14,029 nucleotides of DNA from JBBRHF01 sp038223055 (GTDB lineage Bacteria > Actinomycetota > Actinomycetes > JACCUZ01): positions 1 through 14,029 of the forward strand of contig JBBRHF010000117.1 of the NCBI GenBank assembly GCA_038223055.1. The letters are read 5' to 3'. The position numbers were made by a program, and so were the translations under genes. The notes under the pieces are model-generated. The model made no database searches. It was not told where the DNA came from and was given only the letters and a program-made list of their open reading frames with translations. This document shows, piece after piece, positions 5,803-13,470 of the stretch. Within the stretch, counting starts at the first letter, position 1, and every line of letters starts with the position of its first letter.

Positions 5803-6755
5803 AGGCGGTCGTCTACGAGCGGTACGGGTCCCCCGATGTGCTGCGTATCGAGGACGTCCCGGTGCCGTCGCCAGCCGCTGGGCAGGTGCGCGTAAAGGTC
5901 GCTGCGACTTCGGTCAACCTCAGCGATTGGGAGGGCCTGCGCGGGACGCCTGCGTATGCGCGGATCGGCGGGCTGCGTTCCCCGGCTCGTCGGACGCTCG
6001 GATCGGACATCGCCGGTGTGGTCGACGATCTCGGGCAAGGGGTGACCCGGTTTCGAACCGGAGACCAGGTTTATGGAGACAACCTCGCGCTGATGGGTGG
6101 CTTCGCGGAGTACGCGCTCGCGCCGGAATCCGCACTCGCCCATAAGCCGACTCAGCTCACGTTCGCTGAGGCGTCGACCGTCCCGCAGGCAGGCGCGATC
6201 GCCCTGCGGGGTACGGAAACGGCAGTGGCGGGTAGCCGGGTGCTGATCAACGGCGCTGGCGGGGGGTCAGGATCCTTCGCCATTCAGCTCGCCAAGCGGC
6301 TCGGCGCTCACGTGACGGGTGTCGACAACGCCGCCAAGCAAGACTTCATGCGGTCGGTGGGCGCGGACGACGTGATCGACTATCGCCGGGACGACTTCAC
6401 CCGGACGGCCCAGCCGTACGACCTGATCCTGGATCTGGTCGCGCACAGGTCGGTCTTCGCCTACCGGCGCGCGCTAGCACCCGGCGGCAGGTATCGGTGC
6501 GTGGGTGGATCGGTGCGCGCGCTGTTGCGTGTGCTCACCGTCGGCTCGGTGGTTGGGCGGGTCACCGGTCGCTCGATCGGGGTGCTCGTGGTGAAGCAGG
6601 GTCCGGCCCACTTCGAGCCCCTTGCCGACCTCTGCGTCACCGGAGACGTCAGGATCCACATCGACCGCTCCTTCGCGCTCGACGACGTTCCCGCCGCGCT
6701 TACTCGTGTCGGTGAGGGACGCGCGCTCGGCAAGATTGTTGTGGTTCCCTCCTAG
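5799..6755 (+). CDS. Medium-chain NAD(P)-dependent reductase, zinc-independent quinone oxidoreductase-like
   Basis: A 318-residue protein. It opens MKAVVYERYGSPDVLRIEDV, the standard N-terminal strand of medium-chain dehydrogenases/reductases, followed by the GroES-like domain (residues about 1-120, with VKVAATSVNLSDW and GSDIAGVV). The Rossmann domain has the cofactor loop NGAGGGSGSFAIQLAK at about 151-166, matching the G-x-G-G-x-G pattern of this family. The catalytic and structural zinc cysteines of classical alcohol dehydrogenases are absent, placing it with zinc-free quinone reductase-like enzymes that reduce an activated C=C or quinone with NAD(P)H. Length is normal. GTG 5799 is chosen because it begins the conserved MKAVVY; GTG 5781 in frame would add a non-conserved extension. 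There is no strong ribosome-binding site. It converges on the VOC gene. Confidence 0.9.
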   Translation: MKAVVYERYGSPDVLRIEDVPVPSPAAGQVRVKVAATSVNLSDWEGLRGTPAYARIGGLRSPARRTLGSDIAGVVDDLGQGVTRFRTGDQVYGDNLALMGGFAEYALAPESALAHKPTQLTFAEASTVPQAGAIALRGTETAVAGSRVLINGAGGGSGSFAIQLAKRLGAHVTGVDNAAKQDFMRSVGADDVIDYRRDDFTRTAQPYDLILDLVAHRSVFAYRRALAPGGRYRCVGGSVRALLRVLTVGSVVGRVTGRSIGVLVVKQGPAHFEPLADLCVTGDVRIHIDRSFALDDVPAALTRVGEGRALGKIVVVPS

Positions 6756-6785
6756 CTATGTCGTGTTTTGTAAGTGGCGTAAGGG

Positions 6786-6826
6786 CCGGCGCCGCGCCGC
6801 TTCGGGAGAGATGCGTGCGGCGCCGG
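6786..6826. terminator. Bidirectional hairpin between convergent genes
   Basis: CCGGCGCCGC (6786-6795) pairs perfectly with GCGGCGCCGG (6817-6826) around a 21-base loop. It lies in the 88-base gap between two convergent genes, so it can act as a terminator for both. There is no T-run on either side. Confidence 0.5.
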
Positions 6827-6843
6827 GCTGCGCCGGTGTCAGG

Positions 6844-7314
6844 TCAGGCCGGGGCGTCGGCGTCCTGCAGCGAGGTCGCGAACTCCTCGGGACCCATCTG
6901 CGCCGCGCCCGGATCCATCCACATGACCTGCCAGCCGTGGCCGTCGAGGTCGAAGAAGCTGCGCGAGCACATGAAGCCGTAGTCCTCCAGGCCATCCGCC
7001 TCGACGCCGCCCGCGGCCAGCGCGGCCTCAGCGACCGCGTCGACCTCCTCGCGGGACAACACGCTGAAGCAGTAGAGCGCCAGTGTGTGCGTGGCGGGAT
7101 CGGCCCTCGGCAGCTTCGCGATCTCCGCGAACTTCTCGTGGCTGAGCAGCATGATGCTGGCCTGCTCGCCGACCAGCATGCAGGCGGCGGTCTTGTCGGT
7201 GAAGTTCGGGTTGAAGCTGAACCCGAGCTTCGCGAAGAACGCCTTGCTGCGCTCGAGGTCCGCTACGGGGATGTTCACGAACAGCATGCGGCCCGGGTGT
7301 TCGGGGGTGGTCAT
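6844..7314 (-). CDS. VOC-family (glyoxalase/bleomycin-resistance fold) protein
   Basis: A 156-residue protein. RMLFVNIPVADLERSKAFFA is the typical first beta-alpha unit of the vicinal-oxygen-chelate fold ('N-x-P-V-x-D-L-x-R-S-x-x-F-[YF]'), and the FFDLDGHGWQVMWMD strand ends the second half, in the usual 'DPDGH-x-W-E' position. The protein thus has one complete VOC unit pair. The branch resembles PhnB/glyoxalase-related proteins annotated as putative lactoylglutathione lyases; the substrate cannot be deduced. The ATG at 7312-7314 is preceded by GGAG with seven bases of spacing on the minus strand, a convincing start. It is monocistronic and ends facing the reductase. A sound and ordinary gene. 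Confidence 0.9.
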   Translation of the reverse strand: MTTPEHPGRMLFVNIPVADLERSKAFFAKLGFSFNPNFTDKTAACMLVGEQASIMLLSHEKFAEIAKLPRADPATHTLALYCFSVLSREEVDAVAEAALAAGGVEADGLEDYGFMCSRSFFDLDGHGWQVMWMDPGAAQMGPEEFATSLQDADAPA

Positions 7315-7459
7315 GGCGGGTCTCCAGGTCGTTAGTCCGACGGCTACGTCCTGGTAGACCGGGCGGGTCGGCGGAACTCACCGGTGCAACTCGGAGCGTC
7401 CGCGCGCGAAGGCGTCGACGAGGGACCTAGGTGGCTGGTTTAAATCGGGCTGATTCGAG

Positions 7460-8415
7460 GTGCCACAGCTGCGCATCCTCGCGACGAGCCAGGTGCCCCT
7501 GGGCATCGAGGACGAGCACGTTCATCAGCTCGAGCCGCTCACCCAGGAGGAGTCCGTCGCGCTGTTCGCCCGCCGGGCACATCAGATGCGACGGGACCCC
7601 CAGCAGGACCCCGACACGGTGTCGGCGGTCGAGGAGGTGTGCAGGGCCCTGGACGGCCTCCCGCTGGCGATCGAGCTCGCCGCGTCGCGGGTGCGGTCGC
7701 TGTCGGTACGCGACATCGTGCGGCGCCTGGACGACAGGTTCGTGCTGCTCCGCGACCCCAGCACGTGCGCAACAACCGGCAGCCCGAGTGCCTGGCGAGC
7801 GCGCGGGCGGAACGGGCGAACGTCGACGTCGCGCTGTCCTGGTGTGCCGCCAACGACCCTTTGTTGGGTGCACGCATCGCGATCGGGTTCGGCTGGACGT
7901 GGGTGGTGCTGGGTGACGGACCCGCTGGTGCGGCACGCGTTCGCCAGGCGCTGACAGCCGAGACCCCGGCCCGGGAGCGCGCGACCCTTGCCCTCCTGGC
8001 CGGCTGGCTTGACGCGTCGGCGGGCAACCTTGCGCTCGCCCAGGACGATCTCGACGGCGCCGCCGACCTCGCGACCGAACTCGGTGATGAGGTGCTCGTG
8101 GCCGACGTCGAACGCCACCGGGCGTTCCTCGCGATCCAGCAGGGTCGTCCCAACTTGGTCCTGGCGCACGCAGCGGCCAGCCTGGCGACGTACCGGCCGC
8201 TGGACCTGAAGTGGCGCATCGCCGCGAGCCCAGTGCTGCCTGCGTACGGCTCACTCATGGTTGGCGAAACGCAGACCGCGACCCGGGAGGCAACCGCGGC
8301 CGTCGGCGCGCTGGCGCCGATCGGTGACTCGTGGGGATGGTGCACGCCGAGGCCATGCTGGGCGGGACCCTACGCGATCTGCGCGCCATCGGCTCTGCCG
8401 CTCTCCGGGCGGGAC
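7460..8415 (+). pseudogene. AfsR/LuxR-type regulator: ATPase (NB-ARC-like) plus TPR region, multiply broken
   Basis: From 7460 the frame reads PQLRILATSQVPLGI, then LEPLTQEESVALFARRA, then CRALDGLPLAIELAASRVRS and RRLDDRFVLL. This is the second half of the STAND/NB-ARC ATPase of large actinobacterial regulators, including the GLPLAIELAA motif. At about 7757-7790 the sequence jumps to another frame that is already in the TPR region (ASARAERANVDVALSWCAAN onward). A segment of more than 100 residues, normally the winged-helix part, is therefore deleted. Near 8336 one missing base shifts the frame again at GDSWG/MVHAEAMLGG, and homology fades after about 8415. Walker A and the N-terminal domain are absent; a TGA sits at 7451. 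Such proteins control secondary metabolism or stress genes. It is clearly non-functional and ends about 60 bases from the oxidoreductase stop. Confidence 0.8.
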
Positions 8416-8477
8416 ATGGGCGGCGGAGTGACGCGGGTGACCCCAGGCTCCCAGAGCGCTGTGGCGGCTCGCTGTGG

Positions 8478-10664
8478 TTACGACCTCGATTCCTGCGGCG
8501 CTGCTGCAGGTGTCGGCGAGACCTCGCACACGCTCGCCCGCATCGGGGAACTGCCACTGATGGGATCGCTGGGTGTCTGCGGCAGCACGAGGTTGAGGTT
8601 CGCACTGTCTGGGCCGTACGGCGGGTAGCCAGGCAGTCCCAGCTCGTCACAGGCCTCCCACCAGCCATGTTGGGCGAAGACGACCTGCGGTTCGAGGCTG
8701 GCGTTGAGCTTCGCGCGGGCCCGGACACTACCGCGCGGGGTATCCAAAGAGACCCAGTCACCAGCGGCGATACCCCGGGACTCGGCGGCGGAGGGGTGCA
8801 TCTCCACCTGGGGGTCGGGTGCACTCTTGCGCAAGGCTGCCACCTGCCGGTGCTGGGTCTCGCAGAAGAACAGCGACTTGGCGCAGCTCAGGATCAGCGG
8901 GTACCGGTCGGCGAGGTCGGGGCGTGAGCGCGGGCTGATCAGGGGCTCCTCGAACGCCGGCAGGGGGTCGTAGCCGTGGGCGGCGAGGGTCGCGGAGTAC
9001 AGCTCCACCTTCTGGGACGGCGTCGCGAATCCCGACTCGGCGTACTTGCGGTGGCGGGTGGTCAGCGGCACCCGCACTCCCTCGGGGTGGGCCCGCAGGT
9101 CTTCCAGGGTGACTCCGCTGGGTGCGAGCTGGTGACGGAACGCCGCTTCGATGTCGCCGTTCCAGAAGTGCGCGCCGAGACCCAGCCGGGTTGCGAGGTC
9201 GAAGACGATCTGGAGGTCCGAGCGGGCCTCGCCGCGAGGAGCGACGAGAGGCTGTCGGAGCTGGACCAGCGACTGTGCCTCCTGGCTGTACTCGAAACCG
9301 ATCTTCAGTGCTTCGGACTCGAACGGCGTCGTGACCGGCAGCACGATGTCTGCGAGTTCCGATGTCGGTGTCATGAAGAGGTCCGCCTGGACGAAGAAGT
9401 CGAGGTTCCGCATCGCCGCGCGGCCGCGCAGGCTGTCCGCGTGGGCCATCACCATGTTGCCGCCGAACCCCACCAGTGCCTTGATCCGGCCGTCGAGGGC
9501 TGCGGTGTAGAAGTCCTCGCCGGTGACGAACTCGAAGCGAGCCGGTCCGAGCGGGCGTTGCTCGAACCCCACAGCGGGGGGACGCGCCTCGGACAGGAAC
9601 TCCTCGCCGGCGATCGGGTTCGACGGGACTGCCTCGAACAGCACGTTCCCGCCGGGCACGTCGAGGCTTCCCGTCAGGGCGTAGAGGACGTCGATCGCGC
9701 GCATGGTCTGCGTGGTTCCGCTGTGCTGCTCCAGTCCGCTCCAGGTGTAGAAGGCAACCGGCCTGGCCTCCCAGATCGTCCGTGCAGTGGCCACGATGTC
9801 GGCCGCGGGCACGCCAGTGATCGCCTCGGCCCGGGCTGGAGGGAACTCGGCGCAACGTGCCGCAAGGAGATCCCAGACCGTCTCGCCGTCGACGACGTCA
9901 GCTGCGTTGGTCCAGTCACGAACGAAGTCGCCGTCGTACCAGCCGTTCTCGATCATCACGTGGGTGAGGGACAACGCGAGGGCGGCATCTGTACCGGGTC
10001 GAACGCGCAGCCAGTGGTCGGCCCTGGAGGCCAGGCCCGCCTTGCGCGGGTCGACCACGATCAGCTTGGCACCCCGCCCGACTGCGGCGACCGTGCTCGT
10101 CGCGTGCGCCAGCCGCGCCACCGAGGGGTTGTACCCCCAGAACAGGATGCACCCGGCGTTCTCGAGGTCCGGTAGGTAGACACCGGGCACGGACGCGCCA
10201 AAGGTGTACAGCGGCGCGAAGTATCGGCCCCAACCGCGCAGCTCCATGTAACCGCAGTAGTTCGGGGTCCCGAAAGCACGAATAAGCCGCTGCACCCAGT
10301 CGACCGCATCGCTGATCGCCGAGGTGGACGGCGAGCTCGTGCTGAACGCCACCGACTCGGGCCCGTCGGTTGCCGCCATTGTCCTGAGCCGCTCGGCCAC
10401 GGCGTCCAGCGCCTCGTCCCATGTGATTTGCTCCCACCCCGGATCCGCAGCGTCCTTCGGTTTCGTCCGCCTCAGCGGGTGACGAAGTCTCGACGGGTGG
10501 TACACGATCTCGGGCGCCGCCTTGCCCTTCACACAGATCGCCTTGCCCGTCGGGTGCGACGGATCCGGATGCAACGCAAGGAAGGTCCCGTCCCTGACGT
10601 CTGCGCGCGCCCCGCAGCGCGACACGCACAACGGGCAGAACGTCGGAACCGAGTCCTCACCCAC
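8478..10664 (-). CDS. Molybdopterin-dependent oxidoreductase (DMSO reductase superfamily), [4Fe-4S]
   Basis: A complete 728-residue protein. The N-terminal iron-sulfur motif is C-P-L-C-V-S-R-C with a fourth Cys in AICVKG (Cys10, 13, 17, 44). The molybdopterin domains follow: GWEQITWDEALDAVAERL near residue 80; LFWGYNPSVARLAHAT; LIVVDPRKAGLASRADHWLR near 230; GADIV-type loops; ADIVLPVTTPFES; and a C-terminal dinucleotide-binding domain with SANLNLVL near the end. There is no twin-arginine signal, so it is cytoplasmic. No partner subunit is encoded nearby. It resembles the branch holding acetylene-hydratase-like and phloroglucinol transhydroxylase-like proteins, but substrate is unknown. The usual Mo-ligand slot in MELRGWGRYFA carries Arg143. 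GTG 10664 lacks a ribosome-binding site and has a promoter six bases upstream, suggesting a leaderless message. Confidence 0.9.
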   Translation of the reverse strand: MGEDSVPTFCPLCVSRCGARADVRDGTFLALHPDPSHPTGKAICVKGKAAPEIVYHPSRLRHPLRRTKPKDAADPGWEQITWDEALDAVAERLRTMAATDGPESVAFSTSSPSTSAISDAVDWVQRLIRAFGTPNYCGYMELRGWGRYFAPLYTFGASVPGVYLPDLENAGCILFWGYNPSVARLAHATSTVAAVGRGAKLIVVDPRKAGLASRADHWLRVRPGTDAALALSLTHVMIENGWYDGDFVRDWTNAADVVDGETVWDLLAARCAEFPPARAEAITGVPAADIVATARTIWEARPVAFYTWSGLEQHSGTTQTMRAIDVLYALTGSLDVPGGNVLFEAVPSNPIAGEEFLSEARPPAVGFEQRPLGPARFEFVTGEDFYTAALDGRIKALVGFGGNMVMAHADSLRGRAAMRNLDFFVQADLFMTPTSELADIVLPVTTPFESEALKIGFEYSQEAQSLVQLRQPLVAPRGEARSDLQIVFDLATRLGLGAHFWNGDIEAAFRHQLAPSGVTLEDLRAHPEGVRVPLTTRHRKYAESGFATPSQKVELYSATLAAHGYDPLPAFEEPLISPRSRPDLADRYPLILSCAKSLFFCETQHRQVAALRKSAPDPQVEMHPSAAESRGIAAGDWVSLDTPRGSVRARAKLNASLEPQVVFAQHGWWEACDELGLPGYPPYGPDSANLNLVLPQTPSDPISGSSPMRASVCEVSPTPAAAPQESRS

Positions 10665-10670
10665 CGTCCG

Positions 10671-10699
10671 ATTCTCGCGCCCGCGACCGACCCGTGCAA
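10671..10699 (-). promoter_or_regulatory. Candidate promoter of the oxidoreductase, leaderless
   Basis: On the minus strand, TTGCAC (10699-10694), a 17-base spacer and GAGAAT (10676-10671) form a sigma-70-like promoter. The GTG start codon begins only six bases after the -10, so transcription would start at or next to the start codon. This would explain the missing ribosome-binding site. Confidence 0.4.
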
Positions 10700-10972
10700 T
10701 AGCTCAACCCCCCGGGCGGCCAGCACACCCCGCACCGTGATCGCTCGCCGCGCTTTCACTCGCGTGGGCCGCGTCCACCTGGGGCGGTATGACGCACCTG
10801 CCTGGACGCCAGGTTCGCGGCGGTGGCGGCGCGTCCCGACGAGGTGAGGTGCCCTGCCTGGGTCGCGAGGTCGTCCGAGTTCGTCGAGGATCACGGGGAC
10901 CACTGGTCCCGGCGCCGCCCCCGGAGTCGGGGACAGGGACGTCTTCCAAGGGCTCGTTACGCTGGAGGCACC
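10700..10972. other. Intergenic region between divergent genes, with a dyad
   Basis: No gene is supported here. The region separates the oxidoreductase promoter from the leader ORF of the CNNM operon. It contains the palindrome at 10896-10910 and a TACGCT (10958-10963) that could be a -10 for the leader transcript. I looked for the conserved GTTAGGTGAGGCTCC block of the M-box magnesium riboswitch and did not find it. Confidence 0.4.
10896..10910. promoter_or_regulatory. 15-bp dyad, possible operator
   Basis: GGGACC-ACT-GGTCCC is a perfect 6-bp inverted repeat with a three-base centre, about 60-75 bases upstream of the leader ORF. This size and position suit a dimeric repressor or activator site. 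No cognate regulator is identifiable in the window. Confidence 0.35.
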
Positions 10973-11053
10973 ATGGATGACGGCCCACGAAGTTTCTGCC
11001 CTCCTGACTCCGGTGTCCCCCGCCCGAGGACCGTCAGGAGGTCGATGAGGTGA
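10973..11053 (+). CDS. 26-residue proline-rich leader peptide of the CNNM operon
   Basis: The ATG at 10973 is preceded by GGAGG (10964-10968, four-base spacing). The peptide starts M-D-D-G-P-R-S-F-C-P-P and ends ...R-T-V-R-R-S-M-R, with five prolines in 26 residues, an acidic-plus-Pro N-terminus and a basic C-terminus. Its TGA (11051-11053) overlaps the GTG start of the CNNM gene (11050-11052). The Pro-Pro codons (11000-11005) form the left arm of a hairpin whose right arm is the CNNM ribosome-binding site. The general plan is like that of known regulatory leaders: Pro-rich MgtL of enterobacteria controls a magnesium transporter, and erm leaders release a buried ribosome-binding site when ribosomes stall. 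No homologue is known to me. That it is translated is inference from ribosome-binding site, overlap and structure. Confidence 0.55.
   Translation: MDDGPRSFCPPDSGVPRPRTVRRSMR
11000..11041 (+). promoter_or_regulatory. Hairpin sequestering the CNNM ribosome-binding site (translation attenuator candidate)
   Basis: CCTCCTGAC (11000-11008) is the exact reverse complement of GTCAGGAGG (11033-11041), giving a 9-bp stem. Three more pairs (GGT 11012-11014 with ACC 11030-11032) can form inside after a small bulge. The right arm contains AGGAGG (11036-11041), the strong ribosome-binding site eight bases before GTG 11050. The left arm is inside the leader ORF, at its Pro-Pro codons. A ribosome paused there would free the site. 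There is no T-run, so it is not an intrinsic terminator. Confidence 0.65.
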
Positions 11054-12396
11054 ACGAGTTCATCATGTTGGGCATCGGCCTGGTCCTGACCGTGGGGACC
11101 GGGCTCTTCGTCGCCTCCGAGTTCGCGCTGGTCAACCTCGACCGTCACGAGCTGGAAGGCCGCGCAGCGGCCGGCGAGAAGCGTCTCGGGGCGACGATCA
11201 AGGCTTTGCGGATCACGTCCACGCACCTGTCGAGCGCCCAGCTGGGGATCACGCTGACGACGTTGTTGACCGGCTACTCCTTCGAGCCGGCGGTGAGCTC
11301 GCTTCTCGAGGAGCCGCTGTCGGACGCCGGGATCTCGGGCGGCGCGGCGACCATCATCGGGTCCGTCGTCGGCGTCCTGCTCGCCACCTTGTTCTCGATG
11401 GTGATCGGCGAGCTGGTCCCCAAGAGCTTCGCCCTGGCGGTCCCCGTGGCCACCGCCAAGCTCGTCATCCCCTTCCAGTCGCTGTTCACGACCGTGTTCA
11501 AGCCGGTCGTGCTCCTGCTCAACAACACCGCCAACGCGCTGATCCGTGCCATGGGGGTGGAGCCCAAGGAGGAGATCACCGCGGCCCGCAGCGCTGACGA
11601 GCTGACCTACCTGATCCGTCACTCCGCCTCGGCCGGCCTGCTCGAGCAGGACGACGCGACCCTGCTCGACCGGACCCTGCGCTTCGCCCACCGTGACGCG
11701 TCCGAGGTCATGACACCGCGGATCCAGATGACGTCGGTCCAGCAGCACGACAGCGCGGCGGAGGTCATCGCCGCGGCTGCGACCAGTGGCCACTCACGGC
11801 TGCCCGTGGTCGACAAGGGTCCCGACGACATCGTGGGTCTCATCCACGTCAAGCAGGCCTTCGCCGTTCCCCTGGACGAGCGCACCACCACCACGGCGGC
11901 CGACCTGATGATCGAGGCGATGCGGGTCCCGGAGACGATCGGCGCCGCCGCGCTTCTCGAGAAGCTCCGCTGTGGGGGTCTGCAGATCGCCGTGGTCACC
12001 GACGAGTACGGCGGCACGGCCGGGGTCGTGACCCTCGAGGACCTCGTCGAGGAGATCATCGGCGAGCTCGAGGACGAGCATGACCGCTACCAGTCCGCGG
12101 TCACCCGCCGGGGCAGGTCGATCTCGTTCGACGCCACGTGGCGGCCCGACGAGGCACGTGAACGCACAGGGGTCGAGGTGCCCGAGGACGACGACTGGGA
12201 CACCGTCGCGGGCTACCTCTCGACGCAGCTCGGCCGCATCCCCGAGGTCGGTGACGAGCTGCCCCTGCCCGGCGGCCGCCTGCGGGTGGAGCGCACCGAG
12301 GGCCACCGCGTCAGCCGCGTCCAGTTCATCCCCGACGACCCCACCAGCACGCACCAGGACGGCAGTGCTGTCACGGACACGAGGAGGAACGCATGA
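11050..12396 (+). CDS. CNNM/CorC-type hemolysin-family membrane protein with CBS pair
   Basis: A 448-residue protein. The CNNM transmembrane domain (DUF21) spans about residues 1-175: TM1 LGIGLVLTVGTGLFVASEFA, the ITSTHLSSAQLGITL block, TM segments at about 99-120 and 133-155, and the GELVPKSFAL motif at 120-129. A tandem CBS domain follows (about 220-340), opening with MTPRIQM and ending with VVTDEYGGTAGVVTLEDLVE, an adenine-nucleotide-binding module in this family. The CorC/HlyC C-terminal domain (about 355-430) ends the protein. Family members transport or regulate Mg2+ and other divalent cations across the membrane; the exact direction is debated and was historically linked to hemolysins. 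The GTG start has AGGAGG eight bases upstream, buried in a hairpin, and overlaps the leader ORF. The stop overlaps the next gene's ATG in ATGA. Confidence 0.92.
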   Translation: MNEFIMLGIGLVLTVGTGLFVASEFALVNLDRHELEGRAAAGEKRLGATIKALRITSTHLSSAQLGITLTTLLTGYSFEPAVSSLLEEPLSDAGISGGAATIIGSVVGVLLATLFSMVIGELVPKSFALAVPVATAKLVIPFQSLFTTVFKPVVLLLNNTANALIRAMGVEPKEEITAARSADELTYLIRHSASAGLLEQDDATLLDRTLRFAHRDASEVMTPRIQMTSVQQHDSAAEVIAAAATSGHSRLPVVDKGPDDIVGLIHVKQAFAVPLDERTTTTAADLMIEAMRVPETIGAAALLEKLRCGGLQIAVVTDEYGGTAGVVTLEDLVEEIIGELEDEHDRYQSAVTRRGRSISFDATWRPDEARERTGVEVPEDDDWDTVAGYLSTQLGRIPEVGDELPLPGGRLRVERTEGHRVSRVQFIPDDPTSTHQDGSAVTDTRRNA

Positions 12397-13427
12397 GCGA
12401 GTACCTGCCCGGGCTGGGCTGGCTGGTCGCCCTCCTCGCCGCCAACGCGTTCTTCGTGGGCGCCGAGTTCGCCGTCATTTCGGCACGTCGCTCGCAGATC
12501 GAGCCCCGAGCCGCTGAAGGCAGCCGGGCCGCGAAGACCACCCTGTGGGCGATGGAGCACGCCAACTTGATGTTGGCCACCAGCCAGTTGGGCATCACGA
12601 TCTGCTCCCTGCTCATCCTCAACGTGTCCGAGCCGGCCATCCACCACCTGCTGGAGTACCCGCTCGGCCTGACGCCGCTGACCGCCGACGTCATCAGCGT
12701 GCTGGCGTTCGTGGTGGCACTGGTCCTGGTCACCTACCTGCACGTGGTCTTTGGCGAGATGGTGCCGAAGAACCTCGCGTTCTCCGTGCCGGACCGGGCG
12801 GCGCTGATCCTCGCGCCGCCCCTGGTCCTCGTGTCGCGCGTCTTCAAGCCGATCATCTGGGTCCTCAACGGGATGGCCAACGGCGTCCTGCGGCTCTTCG
12901 GCGTCGAGCCGAAGAACGAGGCCAACAGCACCTACACCCTCGAACAGGTCGCGGGCATCGTGGAGCAGTCGCGCCGCGAGGGCACCCTGACGGAGACCGG
13001 TCCGCTCACGGGTGCCTTCGAGTTCACCGACCGGACCGCGGGGGACATCGAGGTCGCGGTGGGCGACATCGTTCTGCTCCCGGCCGCGGCCACGCCGGCC
13101 GACGTGCAACGTGCCGTCGTGGACCACGGTCACTCCCGGCACGTGGTCGCCGACGCCGACGGGGAGCCCGTCGGCTACGTCCACATGAAGGACGTGATGG
13201 AGCTCGAGGGCGACGAGTTCACCCGCCCCCTCCCGGCCAAGCGCGTCCGACGACTTATCGCGATCCCTCGCAGCGCCGAGCTCGAGGACGCCCTAGCGCG
13301 GATGCGGCAGCACGGCTCACACGTGGCAAGGTCGGTGGACGAGGCGGGCACCACCCGGGGACTGCTGTTCCTGGAGGACGCCATCGAGGTCCTCGTCGGC
13401 GAGATCCACGACGCCCCGACCGCCTGA
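12393..13427 (+). CDS. Second CNNM/CorC-type membrane protein, lacking the C-terminal CorC domain
   Basis: A 344-residue paralogue of its upstream neighbour. It has the CNNM domain with TM1 WLVALLAANAFFVGAEFAVI, the MLATSQLGITICSLL block, FGEMVPKNLAFSVP (the GE-x-VPK motif) and FKPIIWVLNGMANGVLRL. A CBS pair follows at about 205-335, with SRHVVADADGEPVGYVHMKD and a terminal LLFLEDAIEVLVGEIHD. The CBS motifs are less canonical (no MTPR; the equivalent stretch is IEVAVGDIVLL), and the protein stops directly after the CBS domain. Two unequal CNNM genes in tandem are a frequent actinobacterial arrangement and suggest a heteromer (inference). The ATG overlaps the upstream stop by four bases, so translation is coupled. 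A GAGGAACGC ribosome-binding site precedes it. Confidence 0.92.
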   Translation: MSEYLPGLGWLVALLAANAFFVGAEFAVISARRSQIEPRAAEGSRAAKTTLWAMEHANLMLATSQLGITICSLLILNVSEPAIHHLLEYPLGLTPLTADVISVLAFVVALVLVTYLHVVFGEMVPKNLAFSVPDRAALILAPPLVLVSRVFKPIIWVLNGMANGVLRLFGVEPKNEANSTYTLEQVAGIVEQSRREGTLTETGPLTGAFEFTDRTAGDIEVAVGDIVLLPAAATPADVQRAVVDHGHSRHVVADADGEPVGYVHMKDVMELEGDEFTRPLPAKRVRRLIAIPRSAELEDALARMRQHGSHVARSVDEAGTTRGLLFLEDAIEVLVGEIHDAPTA

Positions 13428-13470
13428 CCGCGCCCCATCCCGCCACCACCGCACGACACACCCACGAAAG

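Noticed and set aside
8976..10175. A 399-codon plus-strand frame opposite the molybdopterin oxidoreductase
   Set aside because: Its composition is that of a complement shadow, and the opposite strand encodes a complete recognised protein.
10780..10980. M-box (ykoK) magnesium riboswitch upstream of the CNNM gene
   Set aside because: GAGGTGAGGTGCCC is only loosely similar to the conserved GTTAGGTGAGGCTCC core and the other conserved blocks are absent. The leader ORF and hairpin explain the region better.
12213..13184. A 323-codon minus-strand frame opposite the CNNM genes
   Set aside because: Shadow of two well-recognised plus-strand genes; rich in His/Asp/Gly/Arg with no hydrophobic core or motif.
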